A stretch of 64,000 nucleotides of DNA, from NCBI GenBank assembly GCA_964509545.1, contig CAZDXQ010000007.1, forward strand, positions 56,304 through 120,303, in the 5' to 3' direction. Every line of letters starts with the position of its first letter. Position 1 is the first letter of the stretch. Made by a program: the position numbers and the translations under genes. This document shows, in pieces, positions 52,708 through 61,100 of the stretch. The notes under the pieces were generated by a model. The model had not been told where the DNA came from, searched no databases, and worked only from the letters and a program-made list of their open reading frames with translations. This DNA comes from JADJWR01 sp964509545. Its GTDB lineage: Bacteria > Pseudomonadota > Gammaproteobacteria > Burkholderiales > Burkholderiaceae_F.

Positions 52708-53400
52708 ATGAAAGTCGTAGCAACCACACGTCAAGCGCAAGGCACGAGTGCGAGCCGCCGCCTGCGCCACGCCAACAAGGTGCCCGGGGTGCTGTACGGC
52801 GGCGATGGTCCGGCCACCGCCATCGAAGTCGACCACAACCCGCTGTTCCATTCGCTGCGGCGGGAGAAGTTCCACGCCTCGATCCTCGACATGGAACTCG
52901 ACGGCAGGAACGAGCAGGTGCTGCTGCGCGATTTCCAGATGCATCCCTATCGGCCGCAGGTGATGCACGTGGACTTCCAGCGCGTTTCTGCCGACAAACC
53001 GGTGCACGTGCGCGTACCGCTGCATTTCGTCGGCCAGGAGAATTCGCCGGCCGTGAAGACGTCGGGGGCGATCGTCGGCCACGTGCTGCAGGAAGTCGAC
53101 ATTTCCTGCCTGCCGAAGGACCTGCCGGAATTCATCGAGGTCGACTTGTCCAACCTCACCGCGCAGGACACGATCAAGGTGCGCGACCTGAAGATGCCGG
53201 CCGGAGTGAAACCGGTGCTCAAGGGCAAGGAAAATCCGGTCGTGGTGTCGGTGACGATCCCTGGCGCGCATGTCGAGGAAGAGGCCGTCGCCGCGGCGAC
53301 TCCGGCCGCCGAAGTTCCGGCCACCGCGCAAAAGGCCCCCCCCGCGGCCGCCCCTGTGCCGGCCGAGAAGAAGGGCGGCGACAAGGACAAGAAGAAATAG
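52708..53400 (+). CDS. rplY: 50S ribosomal protein L25 (general stress protein Ctc form)
   Basis: 230 residues from the ATG at 52708, preceded by a GGAGAGCG ribosome site. This is the long (TL5/CTC) form: the 5S rRNA-binding L25 domain (about 1-95; ASRRLRHANKVPGVLYGGDG) plus a second beta domain (about 100-190) and a low-complexity Ala/Pro/Lys tail ending KKGGDKDKKK. It binds 5S rRNA in the large subunit. It stands between prs and pth as usual and is followed by a hairpin terminator. Confidence 0.96.
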   Translation: MKVVATTRQAQGTSASRRLRHANKVPGVLYGGDGPATAIEVDHNPLFHSLRREKFHASILDMELDGRNEQVLLRDFQMHPYRPQVMHVDFQRVSADKPVHVRVPLHFVGQENSPAVKTSGAIVGHVLQEVDISCLPKDLPEFIEVDLSNLTAQDTIKVRDLKMPAGVKPVLKGKENPVVVSVTIPGAHVEEEAVAAATPAAEVPATAQKAPPAAAPVPAEKKGGDKDKKK

Positions 53401-53420
53401 CCGTTGTTGCCGCAGAATCG

Positions 53421-53450
53421 GCCCGCTGGCGGCGACGTCGGCGGGCTTTT
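53421..53450 (+). terminator. Probable terminator after rplY
   Basis: GCCCGC at 53421-53426 pairs with GCGGGC at 53441-53446 across a GC-rich loop, followed directly by a T-run (TTTTT). It lies 21 bases after the rplY stop and 19 bases before the pth start, so pth is partly separated or reached by read-through. Confidence 0.7.
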
Positions 53451-53468
53451 TCTTTCCGTTGAACGACC

Positions 53469-54083
53469 GTGCCTGAGAGCACCGCCCACGACATTCGGCT
53501 GATCGTCGGTCTCGGCAACGTCGGCGCCGAATACGAACGCACGCGGCACAACGCCGGGTTCTGGTTCGTCGACGCGATCGCCCGCAAGGCTGCAGCGACG
53601 TTCGGCACCGAGCGCAAGTTCCACGGCGAGATCGCGCGCCTGCGCGACCACGGCCGCGAGCTTTGGCTGCTCAAACCCGCAACCTACATGAACCGTTCGG
53701 GCCAGGCCGTGGTCGCCCTTGCCCTTTACTACAAGATCCTGCCGACGCAGATCCTGGTGGCGCACGACGAGGTCGACCTGCCGCCCGGCACCGTCAAGCT
53801 GAAGCGCGGCGGCGGCACCGCCGGCCACAACGGCCTGAAAGACATCCAGGCGAGGCTGACGACGCCCGACTTCTGGCGGCTGCGCATCGGCGTCGGCCAT
53901 CCGCGCGCGCTGCAATTGCAGCAGGAAGTCGCCGACTTCGTGCTGCATCCGCCGAGCCGCGAGCACGAGGCGGCGATCGATGAGTCGATCACGCGGGCGC
54001 TGGAGATCGTTCCTCAACTGATCGACGGCCAGTTCGAACGGGCGATGATGAAACTGCACGCGGCGCCGAAGACCCTGCCATGA
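53469..54083 (+). CDS. pth: Peptidyl-tRNA hydrolase
   Basis: 204 residues from a GTG at 53469. Catalytic and binding residues are all present: RLIVGLGNVGAEYERTRHNAG with the active-site His, KPATYMNRSGQAV, LVAHDEVDLPPGTVKLKRGG, and GGGTAGHNGLKDI. It cleaves peptidyl-tRNA that drops off the ribosome. It follows prs and rplY; the next gene, a patatin-like protein, starts 55 bases downstream. Confidence 0.97.
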   Translation: MPESTAHDIRLIVGLGNVGAEYERTRHNAGFWFVDAIARKAAATFGTERKFHGEIARLRDHGRELWLLKPATYMNRSGQAVVALALYYKILPTQILVAHDEVDLPPGTVKLKRGGGTAGHNGLKDIQARLTTPDFWRLRIGVGHPRALQLQQEVADFVLHPPSREHEAAIDESITRALEIVPQLIDGQFERAMMKLHAAPKTLP

Positions 54084-54138
54084 GGCGCGCAAACGCTTGC
54101 GGGCGCCGACCGGGGCCCAACGGCAGCGCGGCGGGTCG

Positions 54139-55203
54139 ATGAGCGCAGAACGATCCTTTGCGGTGCACGCCGGCAGCCGCGCCGCGGCCCACCTTCGGGC
54201 CAACGGCCTTAATGCCGCCGACATCGTCTGCGTGCCGGCGGCTGCCGGCGGGCCGAAGGGACTGGCGCTGATCCCGCTCGACAAGCGCCTGTTCGATCCG
54301 GCGAGCGGCTGGCTGCGCGCCGCGCGGCTCGAACTGATCGGCGCTTCGATCGGGGCGTGGCGAATGGCTGCCGCCGCAATGCCGGACCCGGTCGCCGCGC
54401 TCGGTCGGCTGGCCGACGCTTATGTCGCTCAGACCTACCCGCGCCGACCCACGCCGCGTATTGTCGCCGAAGAATGCCGCAAGCTGGCGCGCGCCGTGCT
54501 CGGCGCGGCACGATCGGTGGATGTGCGGCCGCCGCTTGCGCTCACCGTCATCACCGCCAGAGCGCGCGGCGCGCTCGACCGCAACGGTTCGCGCGCGGCA
54601 TTCGCTCGCGCGGCATTGGCCAATGCGATGTCGCGTTCGCGCCTCGCGGCGCATCTGCAGCGCGTGCTGTTCAGCGCCGGTCCGGCAGCGTTCCCGGCGG
54701 CGAGCTTCGACCGCTTCGGTCTCGAACGGGTCGCACTGGATGCACACAACTGCGAGGACGCCCTGCTCGCATCGGGCTCGATTCCCCTTCTGAGCGAGCC
54801 GGTACGCAATCCGGCCGGCGCGCCGCGTGGCGAGTACTGGGACGGCGGCCTGGTCGACTACCACCTGCTGTTGCCCTACTCCACGCTGCGCGGCCTGATC
54901 CTGTATCCGCACTTCGTGCCGTTCGTGACGCCGGGCTGGCTGGACAAGTTCCTGCCGTGGCGGCGCCGGCCGACAGCGCATCGATGGCTGGAGAACGTCA
55001 TTGTCGTGTCACCATCGCCGCAGTTCCTGGCCCGGCTGCCCAACCGCAAGCTGCCCGACCGCGATGACTTCTACCGCTACGGCCTCGATCACGCGGCGCG
55101 ACAGCGCGACTGGCGCCGCGCGCTCGGCGAGAGCGAACGATTCGCCGACGAAGTGATGGGCTGGCTCGAGCGGCCCGACCCGACACGGGTCGGCCGCCTG
55201 TAG
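54139..55203 (+). CDS. Patatin-like phospholipase family protein
   Basis: 354 residues from the ATG at 54139. Patatin signatures are visible: a Gly-rich oxyanion segment (AAGGPKGLAL, about 36-44), the nucleophile elbow GASIG (Ser about 70) and the catalytic-dyad DGG in EYWDGGLVDYH. No signal peptide or membrane helix is seen, so it is probably cytoplasmic. It should hydrolyse an acyl ester; the lipid substrate is unknown. It follows pth on the same strand. Confidence 0.85.
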   Translation: MSAERSFAVHAGSRAAAHLRANGLNAADIVCVPAAAGGPKGLALIPLDKRLFDPASGWLRAARLELIGASIGAWRMAAAAMPDPVAALGRLADAYVAQTYPRRPTPRIVAEECRKLARAVLGAARSVDVRPPLALTVITARARGALDRNGSRAAFARAALANAMSRSRLAAHLQRVLFSAGPAAFPAASFDRFGLERVALDAHNCEDALLASGSIPLLSEPVRNPAGAPRGEYWDGGLVDYHLLLPYSTLRGLILYPHFVPFVTPGWLDKFLPWRRRPTAHRWLENVIVVSPSPQFLARLPNRKLPDRDDFYRYGLDHAARQRDWRRALGESERFADEVMGWLERPDPTRVGRL

Positions 55204-55688
55204 CGCACACGGCGCCGAATCTCGTCCCATCCTCGAACGCCAGCCCGTTCGGTGCAGGAAGTCGCCGGCGGAAACGTTTCGCAAGGCCGAATCCTGCCGT
55301 GCAAACTTGCAGCCCGCCTGATTCGGCGCGGATGCCGGCGGACAGCGTCGGCGCGCGCGGCACGCAGTTGGCCTTGTCGCGCAACGTCGACGCACGTTGT
55401 CAGCCAGTCTGAATCGCCCAATCGCTCGGTCGCGGCCGCGTTGTCGAACTGACAGTCGCGCCGAGGCATTCTGCTGCGCCGTCGCGCGGCTTTGCCCGAA
55501 AGCCTGCGCACGGACGTGACCGAAATGTGATTTGGGCGTGACTGCGATGTGACGCGCGGCGAGTCCCATGACGTGGCGCTTTGCGAGGTCAGGCCGTACC
55601 GGTTCACCGCGCCCACGGCCGGCGTCCCGCCACGGTGAGCCTCGGAAGCGCGTGATCGCATCGACGATTGACCTTTGGAGGCACCAAC
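55204..55688 (+). promoter_or_regulatory. Upstream region of the di-heme gene with four GTGA units at 11-bp period
   Basis: 485 bases without a convincing gene. GTGA occurs at 55516, 55527, 55538 and 55549, exactly 11 bases apart; the outer pairs form two near-identical 16-base units (14 of 16 identical). On the other strand these read (N)GTCAC every 11 bases, the geometry of PhoB/OmpR-family binding sites. The block ends 136 bases before the start of the di-heme gene. A GGAGG ribosome site (55677-55681) precedes that start. Confidence 0.6.
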
Positions 55689-57851
55689 ATGACGATGGAA
55701 CTGCAGCGCCCGTTTGCCGTGCCTTGTGGTCGACCGCAAAGCGCTCCGACAATGGAGCCGGTCGGCCGATGCCCGCTGAGAAGGGTCGCCGCCGCAGTGG
55801 CGGCTTTGCTGGTGTGTGGTGGAGTCGCCGCCGATCAAGGCAGCAGTCCGACGCAGTTGCGCCGTTTCATCGACAGCCAGGTCGGCGGCATCGAGAAGCT
55901 GATGGTTCCGGCGAAGGATGCCGATCTTCCGCAGCCGAGGCTGGCTAACGGAAGCCCCGATCCGTTCTTCCAGACCACGGAGGCGAAGCGCTATCTCGGC
56001 AAGCAGTTGTTTCACGACCCGGTCCGCATGATCAGGATTCGGCCCGAGTTCGGTGGCGTTCCTGCCACCGCGCATACTGCATCGTGTGCAAGCTGTCACA
56101 TGGGCGAGGCGGCAACAAAGGCCGGCACGCTGCTCAACTTTGCCGCCGGCGGCGAGGGCCGGCACTATACGGACGCCGCGGGCAATTTCATTGCGCGCCG
56201 GCGGCCGAGGGTCGACATTCTTCCCAAGCTGCGCAATGACCCGCTGTTCCCCGGCGACGCGCTGGTGGACTCGCTGCCGACGCTCACGGACGTCTACCAG
56301 ACCACGGGGGGCATCGTCATCGGCAGTCCGGCCCTCGGTCGCAAGCTAGCGGCCCAGGGACTAAACCCGGTTCTGCTGGCAACGGGTCGGAAGGACGCTT
56401 TGGACAGCGTCGGGCGAAACGCGCCGGGCGTCATCGGTGCCGCATTCAACAACCGCCTGTTGCTGGACGGCTTCGCAGGCGAGCCCGATGCGTCGCCTGG
56501 CGGCCTCAACCCGTTCGGGCATCCTGCGCAGGAAAACGTGGCGCTGTTGCTGCTCGACGCCCACCGGTTGCTGGAAGACCAGTCTGCCGCGCTGCAGCCG
56601 ATCCCGGCCTATCGGAAATTGTTCCGGGAGGCGTTCCCTCAGGAGGCCGCCCAAGCGCCGAACTGTTTACCGGAATCCGCCCCTCCTGGAAGTTGTGATG
56701 CCCTCATCAACGACATCACCGTCCTGCGCGCGACCGCGACCTTCCTGCGAACCACGGTCACTCGCGACACGCCCTGGGACCGGTTCCTCGCCGGAGATAA
56801 CAGCGCGCTCACACCCGCACAGCGGCGCGGAGCAAGGCTCTTCTTTACGCCCGCGCCGAACGGCGGCGCCGGTTGCTACGCCTGCCACAGCGGGCCGATG
56901 CTCAACAAACAGGTGAACGACCCCGACGTGGCCGGCGTCGGCCAGTTCGTGGAGGAGAACTTCTACAACCTCGGGCTCGGCGACCACCCGGTCCAGGCTT
57001 TGAACCGCGCGGCGAGAAATGATCCCAACTTCCGCGATCTGGGCAGGAAGGAGATCACGGGCCGCGACAGCGACGCCTTCACGTTCCGCACGCTGACGCT
57101 GAGGCAACTGAAGGACGCCCGCTTCTTCTTCCACAACGGCTCGTTCACGAGCGTGACGGATGTGGTGCGGTACTTCAACGCCGGTGTACCGCAGGACGCC
57201 GGGGCCGCCGCTGCAGGCACGCTTTCGGAGCGCTTCACGCACCCGCGTGGACCCGGCTCACCGCGCGGCTTGGGTCTGAGCGACGATCAGGTGGACGATC
57301 TCACCGATTTCCTAGAGAACGCTCTCTACGATCCGGCGTTCGTACAGTTCGATCCGAAATCGCCGACAAGGATGTTCCAGTTGAGCCCGCCGGACTTCCT
57401 TTACTCGAAGTATCGTCCGGACCTCGCGGCTCTGGGCGCCATCGACGGCCGGCCGATCAGCGGGCTTGCGCAGGACAACGACGACGCGTTGTCCCGCCGA
57501 GACATGGGCCTCGAGTTCCTTGACGTGACCGCCCAGGCCCACGTGACCCTCGTGAACTCTGACCGGCGCGGGCCGAACCGGCAGACGGACACGCAACGGA
57601 TCACCAACAACGGCCTGTCGGTCATCGACACGCACCTGTTGGTCGTCGTCGAGGGTCTGCCGAGCGGCGTCCGGCTCGCCAACGCCAGCGGGACGACCGC
57701 CAGTGGCGATCCGTACCGGCGCGTGTTCCTCGCTGACGGTGTCCTGCTGCCAGGCCGAAGTATCGTCGAGACGCTGAACTTCGACCGTCATCCGCCCTCG
57801 GCGCCGGTGCGCTACTCACTCAGACTTCTGTCGGGGCAAGGCAATCCATAG
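55689..57851 (+). CDS. Exported di-heme cytochrome c peroxidase-like protein with C-terminal extension
   Basis: 720 residues from the ATG at 55689 with a GGAGG ribosome site; ATG 55752 would shorten the signal region. A signal segment (RRVAAAVAALLVCGGVAAD) directs export. Two c-type heme sites are present: CASCH (about 133-137) and CYACH (about 396-400), in the order of the CcpA/MauG superfamily. The last ~120 residues (TDTQRITNNGLSVIDTHLLV..., ending RYSLRLLSGQGNP) resemble a beta-sandwich repeat often found on secreted proteins. The substrate is unknown. It stands alone between the patatin gene and a convergent signalling gene. Confidence 0.85.
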   Translation: MTMELQRPFAVPCGRPQSAPTMEPVGRCPLRRVAAAVAALLVCGGVAADQGSSPTQLRRFIDSQVGGIEKLMVPAKDADLPQPRLANGSPDPFFQTTEAKRYLGKQLFHDPVRMIRIRPEFGGVPATAHTASCASCHMGEAATKAGTLLNFAAGGEGRHYTDAAGNFIARRRPRVDILPKLRNDPLFPGDALVDSLPTLTDVYQTTGGIVIGSPALGRKLAAQGLNPVLLATGRKDALDSVGRNAPGVIGAAFNNRLLLDGFAGEPDASPGGLNPFGHPAQENVALLLLDAHRLLEDQSAALQPIPAYRKLFREAFPQEAAQAPNCLPESAPPGSCDALINDITVLRATATFLRTTVTRDTPWDRFLAGDNSALTPAQRRGARLFFTPAPNGGAGCYACHSGPMLNKQVNDPDVAGVGQFVEENFYNLGLGDHPVQALNRAARNDPNFRDLGRKEITGRDSDAFTFRTLTLRQLKDARFFFHNGSFTSVTDVVRYFNAGVPQDAGAAAAGTLSERFTHPRGPGSPRGLGLSDDQVDDLTDFLENALYDPAFVQFDPKSPTRMFQLSPPDFLYSKYRPDLAALGAIDGRPISGLAQDNDDALSRRDMGLEFLDVTAQAHVTLVNSDRRGPNRQTDTQRITNNGLSVIDTHLLVVVEGLPSGVRLANASGTTASGDPYRRVFLADGVLLPGRSIVETLNFDRHPPSAPVRYSLRLLSGQGNP

Positions 57852-58183
57852 GCAAACGTCACGTCCGCGCCGCGTCGACCACCAAGTCGGCGGCAGGATT
57901 CGCCGCCGCGAGGCGCGGCTTACGCGAGGCGCAGTTGATCTTGTCGAAAAGCGAGACCGGCTCGGTGCCGCAGCCATCGCGGCAGCGAGCCGTGTCAGCG
58001 GCGAGAATGCCGTCTCGGGACGACCTGGGCAGACGCATACGTCGTTCTCCCGACCCTCAGCCGCCGCCAGCACAGGACGCGTGCCGTCGGGCGGTCCGCA
58101 AGGCCTCGGCAATGTCGCCCGCTTGCCCTGTCTCGTCGGCTCGATGGACCGGCGTTGGACAGATGTCCGCTGATCACTGCCTG
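57852..58183. other. Convergent intergenic region
   Basis: 332 bases between two convergent genes. A perfect 7-bp hairpin (CGGCGGC/GCCGCCG, 7-base loop) lies at 57888-57908, 37 bases after the di-heme gene, without a T-run. Short ORFs here show no protein-like pattern. No repeat or mobile-element end was recognised. Confidence 0.5.
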
Positions 58184-61100
58184 TCAGCAAGCATCGTGTC
58201 TCAATGACGGTTCGGCCGAGCCCGCCGCTGCGGCTGAGATCGGCGCCGGCGCGCGCGCCGACTTCAGCGCGAAGCTGAACGTGGTTCCCGAATCTTCTGC
58301 GCTGTGGACCTCGATCTGGCTGCCGTGCAGTTCGACGATGCGCTTGACGATGGCCAGACCCCGCCCGCTGCCGCATGCCTGCCGCGTGCGCGCCTTGTCG
58401 ACACGGTAGAAGCGCTCGAAGACGTGCGGCAGATCGGCGGCCGGGATGCCGATGCCGGTATCGCTGACCCGAAGTTCGACCGCCTCGCCCCGTGCACGCA
58501 CCGCCAGCGTGATCCGGCCGCCGGCAGGCGTATAGGCCAGCGCGTTTTCGATCAGGTTCTCCAGCGCCCGCTCGATCAGGCCGATGTCGGCGCGCACGAA
58601 GCCGGCTTCGCCGTCGGCGTCGAGCTGCAGCGTCAGCCGCCGCTGCTCGGCCGCGAGCTGGAACTTCTGCAGCACGTCGCGCGCCAGTTCGGCCGCCTGC
58701 AGCGGCTCGGCATCGAGCTGGTAGCCGTCGAAATCGAGCCGCGCCAGGTCGAACAGCTCCGAGATCAGCGACTGCAGGTGCTCGGCCTGGCGCGCCGCGA
58801 TCTGCAAATAGGCGCGGCGCTGCGCAGCGCTCAGCGACTTCTCCTTGATCAGCAGCGTGTCCAGGTAGCCGCGCAGCGACGCCAGCGGGCTGCGCAGATC
58901 GTGCGAAACGTTGGCGATCAGTTCGCGGCGCAGGTAGACGTTCTCGTCCTGCAGCCGGTTCTTCAGTTGCTCGACCTCGGCCAGCGCGCGGCGCAAGCCG
59001 TCCTCGGCCTTCAGCCGTTCGAGTTCCGCACCGGCGCGTCCGGCCGACAGGCGCAGCACGGACAGGGCCATGTCGGGCTGCGGCATCGGCCGCGTGTCCA
59101 TGATCGCCAGGTGCCCGATCACCTCGCCGCTGGAACCGAGCAGCGGCATGCCGAGATAGCTCTGCGCGCCAAGATCGACCAGCCCGGTGTCGGCGGGAAA
59201 CAGCGCCGGCAGATCGGACGCGTAATGGCAGGTCTGCCCGTCGAGGACCGCCTCGCAGGGCGTCCCCGGCAGCTCGTACTCGAAATCGTCGCCGTAGTCG
59301 TCGCCGCTCCAGAAGGCGCGCGAACGCACGCGTCGGTGGCTGCCCGGCACGCCGGCCAGGCATTCGGCGACGAAGGCGTAACGGACGTTCAACGCGCCAG
59401 CCAGATTGCGCACCAGCGCACGAAAGAAATCGCCGCCGGTCACCGCCGCCGTGCTCGCCTCGATCGCCCGCAACTGCTCCTCGGCGCGACGTCGCTCGGC
59501 AATCTCCTGCTCCATGCGCTGCACCAGCCGGCCGCTCTTCAGCGACATCGCCGCCTGCGCCGCCAGGATGCGGATCACTTCGATCCGCTCGCTGCTGAAG
59601 GCGTCGGCGACCAGCGCATTTTCCAGGTAGAAAATCGCCTCCAGCCCGCCCTGTTGCAGGATTGGCAGGCACAGGATCGATCTCGGCCGGACCGCGGCGA
59701 CGTATTCGTCCTGCGCAAAACGCGCATCGGCCGCAGCGTCGTTGACGACCAGCGTCTGCCGGGTGCGACAGACGTAGCGCACGACCGCCATGCAGCACGT
59801 CGGTTGGCCCTCGTCGAGGCGCCGGGGGCGCGGCAGCACCGCTGCCCTGTCGTCGGCACGACCCTCGGCGACCGCAAGCAGCGCACCGTCGCGATCCTCG
59901 ATCAGAATGCCGCTGCTGGCACCGGCGTTTTCGATCGCCAGCTTCAGCATCTGGCCGATCAACGCTTCCAGTTCGATATTGGCGCCGATGGCCTGCGCGG
60001 CGCGGCCGATGGTGGCGATGTCGAGCGCTTCCGGCCGGCCGCGCGCCGTCGGCAAGGCCGTCGCCGAGGCGACCTCCGGCCCGGCCAGCAGCGCGCCGTG
60101 TTTTTCGAGCAGGCGGCGCACCTTGGCGCGCGCCCCCCAGGCCACGTACTGCTGCGTCGCGCTGCGCAGGTGCAGCGTTGCGATCCTGCGGTTTGCGCGC
60201 TGCAGCCAGAAGCGCCCGGCAAGCTCGTTCGCCAGCGCGAGGTGCTGCACGTTCGCGTAACGCTCGGCGGCAGCGATCGCCTGCTCGTAAAGCTCGATTG
60301 CGTGCAATGACCGGCCGGCGGCACGTTCGATCTCGGCGTCGAGCAGCAGCGAAGGGCAACGGAAGTTCTCGGCACAGTTGCCGGCCAGCAAGGCAAGCGT
60401 GCGCGAAGCGCCACGCAGCGCATCCATCGCGGCCTCACGCGCCTCGCCGGCCGTCTGTTCGAGGTCCGCGGCCAGCGTCAGCCCGTTCCAGAACTGGTAG
60501 TGCACGCTCCAGATCATCCCGCTGAGTCGGTGCGCCGTTGCCCGCACCGCCTCGGCCGCCCGCCGTGCGCCGGCGTAGTCGTCGTGCAGATAATGAAGAT
60601 GCAGGCGGGCGATGGCATGGAACATCGAGAAGAACGGGTTGTCGCGGTAACTCGCGGCGTAGCGGTCTTCGTCGAAGTCGGCGCTCGACAGCGCGAGCGG
60701 CGCGTCGGTTTCGCCGCGCAGCGCCCGCGCCCACGCAAGCATCAGGCGCAGCGCGTCGGCAAAGCTGGTGTTCTTCAGCCGCAGCACCAGAGCCAGATTC
60801 GGTTCGCAGTCACGGATGAACTGGCCCAGGTCCGCCGCGGCGGCAAACGCCGGCCACGATTCCGTCGCCGCGCCGTAGGCGGCGTACAGGAAGTCGCCGT
60901 TTTCCAGGCCGCTGCGACAGGCTTCCCTGGCATAGGCAATGCAACTGCGAAACGGCCGCCGCCACAGGTTCACGTGGGCGTGGAACTGCTGCTGGATCTT
61001 GGCGCGCAGCCGCAGGTCGTCGAACTTCTCGTTCACGCGCAGCGCCAGGTTACCCCATTCCCAGGCCGCCTCGTAGTCCTCGTGCACCGGCCCGGCGGTG

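Noticed and set aside
55330..57960. Possible direct repeat flanking the di-heme gene (CGCAGTTG...CTTGTCG seen near 55360 and 57930)
   Set aside because: Only short scattered identities; not long enough for an attachment-site or transposon duplication.
57816..60359. 847-residue minus-strand open frame overlapping the end of the giant signalling gene
   Set aside because: Composition is Arg/Ala/Gly-rich with no domain, and it overlaps a frame with clear GAF and histidine kinase motifs; it is a shadow caused by high third-position GC.
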